Of a stretch of 7,647 nt of DNA, positions 5,396 through 7,647 are shown piece after piece (the stretch's first letter is position 1; the number at the start of each line of letters is the position of its first letter). The DNA comes from Promethearchaeota archaeon (GTDB lineage: Archaea; Asgardarchaeota; Lokiarchaeia; Sigyniarchaeales; SOKP01), in contig JAEORV010000062.1 in assembly GCA_016840695.1 (NCBI GenBank), positions 1 to 7,647 of the forward strand, in the 5' to 3' direction. Under the pieces are notes generated by a model. That model was not told the DNA's origin. It did no database searches and saw only the letters and a list, made by a program, of their open reading frames with translations. A program made the position numbers and the translations under genes.

Positions 5396-7582
5396 TTATA
5401 CAACCTCCATGTGAAAAATTCGGTGTTTATCCAATTTGACTAGATATCCTGGGGGGACTACTAATGTTGTAGCTGGAGCTTCAATGACAGCGGGCCCTTT
5501 TACCATGTTTCCTGAATTTAGCAATTTCATTTCCCAGATTGAAGCTTCATGCCATTTTTTATCCCAAAATATGTCTCTTGTCCCTTTAGTAGCCTCTTCA
5601 TTCGGATTTTCTCCACTTAATTCATGTGCGGGTAACTTAGGTTTTGGAACGGGTACGACTCCGGTTCCAATTGCTTTAGTTATGTGATATCCTAATTCAG
5701 GACTTTTCGTGCCCCTTCGGAAGATTTTTTCAAAAAGGTTGTCGTAGCTTCTAAGAATTGCATTCAATTCAGGCGAATCAAATCGTTCCAATTCATCTGA
5801 ATACTCTGCAGTTAATTCTATTGTAGGCGACGCTACTTCCAGGTCTTTCAGCATTCCAAAATACTGTATCTTGAGAGATGGTCGAAAATCCATTTCGCTA
5901 GGGTCCCGTCCTTCTTTTTCAAATTCCTTCGTGATTTTTTCTTTCAAATCTCTCCAGGTAGAGCTTATCATTGAAGCTACAAATCCACTCATATTCCCAG
6001 CTGGATCAATAAGCATGTCAACTGACATTTCGTGCCTATAAGAATGATCAGCACAAGCACATCCATATGCTGAAAATGCCGGTGCCCATTCTGGTATCAA
6101 GATATCTTGAAAACTTAAGCCTCTAGAATATCCCGCTACATGAAGTGGGCCTCCACCACCAAAAGATGCAAGAGTATAATTTTCGGGTCTAAATCCAAGT
6201 CCTTGAATCATTCCGTTCAAATGATTCTTCATGTTTATTTCAATCAAATCTAAAGCTCCTCTTGCTGTTACATATGGGTCAGTTTTAAACGGTTCTGCTA
6301 ATTGCTCTTTGATATATTTAAGAGCTTTATCTTTATTTAATGGAACTTTTCCCCCAAGAAAGTAATCTGGATTGAGATACCCAAGAATTAAACTACAATC
6401 AGTCATGGTCACTGTTTCTACACCCGATTGTTCGTTACACACTCCTATAAGATATCCCGCACTTTCAGGACCAAATTCTAACCTGCCGGATATGTCGTTA
6501 TATCGCACGTACATCCCGGTACCCGCTCCTATAGAGTCTAACGCAATCATGGGAATGTTGAGTATGAAACCGCCAAGGGAACTCTCCCATTTTGTAGGAA
6601 CATATCTTTCCATTGTCAAGCCCACGTCAAAGCTAGTCCCTCCAACATCTGACGATACTAGGTTTTTAATACCATACTCTTCAGCTATGAATTTGGATCC
6701 AATCATCCCCCCTATAGGTCCTGAAACCATTGTTGGAATGAGCGATTTAGAATAAGGAGACATTGTTCCTCCATAAGTAGTTAAAATTCGAAGTGGCGCA
6801 GGTATACCTTTTTCTTCAAATCTTTTAGCAATTCCTATTAATTGTTCTCTCGAAGGTTCTGCTGCGTATTGTTCAATTAGGAGCGCATTCAATCTAGGTG
6901 TTTCTCCTCTTACAGGATTGTGCTCATATGAAAGCACGATAGGGATTTCCTTTCCCTTTTCCTTCATTTTTTCTTTTGCTATTCTTTCTACTTCCATTTC
7001 ATGTCTTGCATTCATGTAGGAACAGAGTAAACATACGCATATACTATCGACTCCCATCTCAAGTAGTTCTTCTACGGCTTTTTCCACGTCCTTTTCATAA
7101 AGAGGGACTAATTCATCACCCCAAAAATTTATTCTTCCACGGACACCTTTAAATCTTTTTCTAGAGATTAATGGCACGGGATGTTCGTGTTCTCTAGCAT
7201 GAAGTCGCCCGGCATAATCAAGCCACATCCAGCATTGTAAAGCTCGTCCTAATCGATGCAGATCTTCAAATCCTGCATTCACTATGACTCCAATATTGTC
7301 ATTTCCCTCTCGCTCTAAAAGTCTATTTAGCATGGCAGTACCCGAATATACTAAAGCCTCCACACCAGAACCTGTTTTTTCTAGTGTTGTGTCCCATTCA
7401 TCTAACGAATCTGCGATAGCATTTAAAATTCCTATTGATTCTTCTTTTCCAGTTGTAAGCGCTTTGCCAACAGCAAAAAAACCTTCCTCATCAATAATAA
7501 ATGAGTCCGTCATCGTACCACCCGTATCTAACGCAATAGCTTTTAGAGAAATATTTCCTTTACTACTATCTGATTTAGCCAT
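5396..7582 (-). CDS. acxA: Acetone carboxylase-type beta subunit (hydantoinase A/oxoprolinase family)
   Basis: A 728-residue HyuA-family ATPase, close to the 717 residues of Xanthobacter AcxA. In the known complex this subunit binds ATP and phosphorylates ketone and bicarbonate, releasing AMP and two phosphates overall. ASKHA-fold motifs are present: ALDTGGTMTDSF at 17-28 (phosphate 1), SDVGGTSFDVG at 311-321 (phosphate 2), DSIGAGTG at 349-356 and ASFGGGGPLHVAG at 472-484. Stretches that resemble known acetone carboxylase more than hydantoinase or 5-oxoprolinase include YSGTAMLNR (79-87), VSGPIGGMIGSKF (286-298), GVCNEQSGVETVTMTDC (380-396), LGYLNPDYFLGG (400-411) and the ending KHRIFHMEVV. 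Extra cysteines occur at C182, C184 and C187 and at C508 and C510; their role is unknown. The start is the ATG at 7582, ten residues before the first family block. It lacks a clear Shine-Dalgarno but follows a good BRE/TATA candidate. It is first in the acxABC operon. Confidence 0.95.
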   Translation of the reverse strand: MAKSDSSKGNISLKAIALDTGGTMTDSFIIDEEGFFAVGKALTTGKEESIGILNAIADSLDEWDTTLEKTGSGVEALVYSGTAMLNRLLEREGNDNIGVIVNAGFEDLHRLGRALQCWMWLDYAGRLHAREHEHPVPLISRKRFKGVRGRINFWGDELVPLYEKDVEKAVEELLEMGVDSICVCLLCSYMNARHEMEVERIAKEKMKEKGKEIPIVLSYEHNPVRGETPRLNALLIEQYAAEPSREQLIGIAKRFEEKGIPAPLRILTTYGGTMSPYSKSLIPTMVSGPIGGMIGSKFIAEEYGIKNLVSSDVGGTSFDVGLTMERYVPTKWESSLGGFILNIPMIALDSIGAGTGMYVRYNDISGRLEFGPESAGYLIGVCNEQSGVETVTMTDCSLILGYLNPDYFLGGKVPLNKDKALKYIKEQLAEPFKTDPYVTARGALDLIEINMKNHLNGMIQGLGFRPENYTLASFGGGGPLHVAGYSRGLSFQDILIPEWAPAFSAYGCACADHSYRHEMSVDMLIDPAGNMSGFVASMISSTWRDLKEKITKEFEKEGRDPSEMDFRPSLKIQYFGMLKDLEVASPTIELTAEYSDELERFDSPELNAILRSYDNLFEKIFRRGTKSPELGYHITKAIGTGVVPVPKPKLPAHELSGENPNEEATKGTRDIFWDKKWHEASIWEMKLLNSGNMVKGPAVIEAPATTLVVPPGYLVKLDKHRIFHMEVV
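5401..5408 (-). promoter_or_regulatory. Shine-Dalgarno for acxB, embedded in acxA
   Basis: The minus strand reads GGAGGTTG, 8 bases before the acxB ATG. It lies in the last codons of acxA (M-E-V-V). The arrangement matches the acxB/acxC junction and supports translational coupling. Confidence 0.8.
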
Positions 7583-7610
7583 AATTTATCATTTCAAGTA
7601 ATTTTTACAT

Positions 7611-7627
7611 GTATTTAACCTTTTTAA
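7611..7627 (-). promoter_or_regulatory. Candidate BRE/TATA promoter of the acxABC operon
   Basis: On the minus strand TTAAAAAGG (BRE-like, purine-rich) runs directly into TTAAATAC (TATA-like). The TATA part lies 29-36 bases upstream of the acxA ATG, which predicts a leader of only a few bases. A second AT-rich candidate (TTTAAT) lies about 20 bases farther upstream near the window edge. The sequence to the right of the acxA start holds no gene that can be seen within the 65 bases available. Confidence 0.55.
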
Positions 7628-7647
7628 CGCGAAAAATATTAAATAAT

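Noticed and set aside
3176..7582. Hydantoinase (HyuA/HyuB) or 5-oxoprolinase
   Set aside because: The superfamily is the same, but the dedicated gamma subunit, the A-B-C order, the subunit lengths and many stretches of the beta subunit match acetone carboxylase instead. Acetophenone carboxylase-type systems have further subunits that are not seen here.
5436..7601. Plus-strand open frames at 5436-5687, 6372-6755 and 7284-7601
   Set aside because: They lie opposite acxA, whose minus-strand protein carries clear family motifs throughout. Their translations show no recognisable domain and no convincing start signals.

Overview
The window looks archaeal, most likely from an Asgard (Lokiarchaeia-like) genome, though lineage is inferred from style and not proven. 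The reasons are: TATA-like boxes about 23-36 bases upstream of three unit-leading ATGs that lack a Shine-Dalgarno, strong GGAGGT-type ribosome binding sites on the genes inside the cluster, a U-rich terminator without a hairpin, and a HEAT-plus-leucine-rich-repeat protein of a kind common in Asgard genomes. All five genes lie on the minus strand, so transcription runs from the right end to the left.

Right and centre (7647 to 2655): a promoter region, then a compact three-gene operon for an acetone carboxylase-type enzyme in the order beta (acxA, 5396-7582), alpha (acxB, 3176-5392), gamma (acxC, 2678-3172). Each junction has only 3 bases between stop and start. The ribosome binding sites for acxB and acxC sit inside the last codons of the preceding gene. 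The putative Mn ligands of the alpha subunit, the ATP-binding motifs of the beta subunit and the cysteine motifs of the gamma subunit are all present, so the complex looks complete and functional. Its expected reaction is ATP-driven carboxylation of acetone (or a similar small ketone) with bicarbonate to acetoacetate. A poly-U tract follows acxC.

Left of centre (2677 to 1288): a 100-base AT-rich gap with a candidate promoter and a small palindrome, then one gene that fuses an N-terminal PHP metallohydrolase domain (CehA/McbA-like) to a C-terminal MaoC/PhaJ-type hot-dog hydratase domain. Metal ligands and the hydratase dyad are intact in both halves. The hydratase half could act downstream of acetoacetate, at the 3-hydroxybutyryl-CoA/crotonyl-CoA step. 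The role of the PHP half is unknown. This fusion beside an archaeal acetone carboxylase is the most unusual item here.

Left end (1251 to 1): a HEAT/LRR protein with its own candidate promoter. It has seven complete leucine-rich repeats and stops abruptly eight residues into the eighth. Comparison with its own fifth repeat shows one base missing just at the stop, so the annotated end is probably a frameshift (a real mutation or an assembly error) and the gene may continue beyond the window.

No tRNA, rRNA, CRISPR array, insertion sequence or plus-strand gene is supported. No gap between genes exceeds 100 bases.
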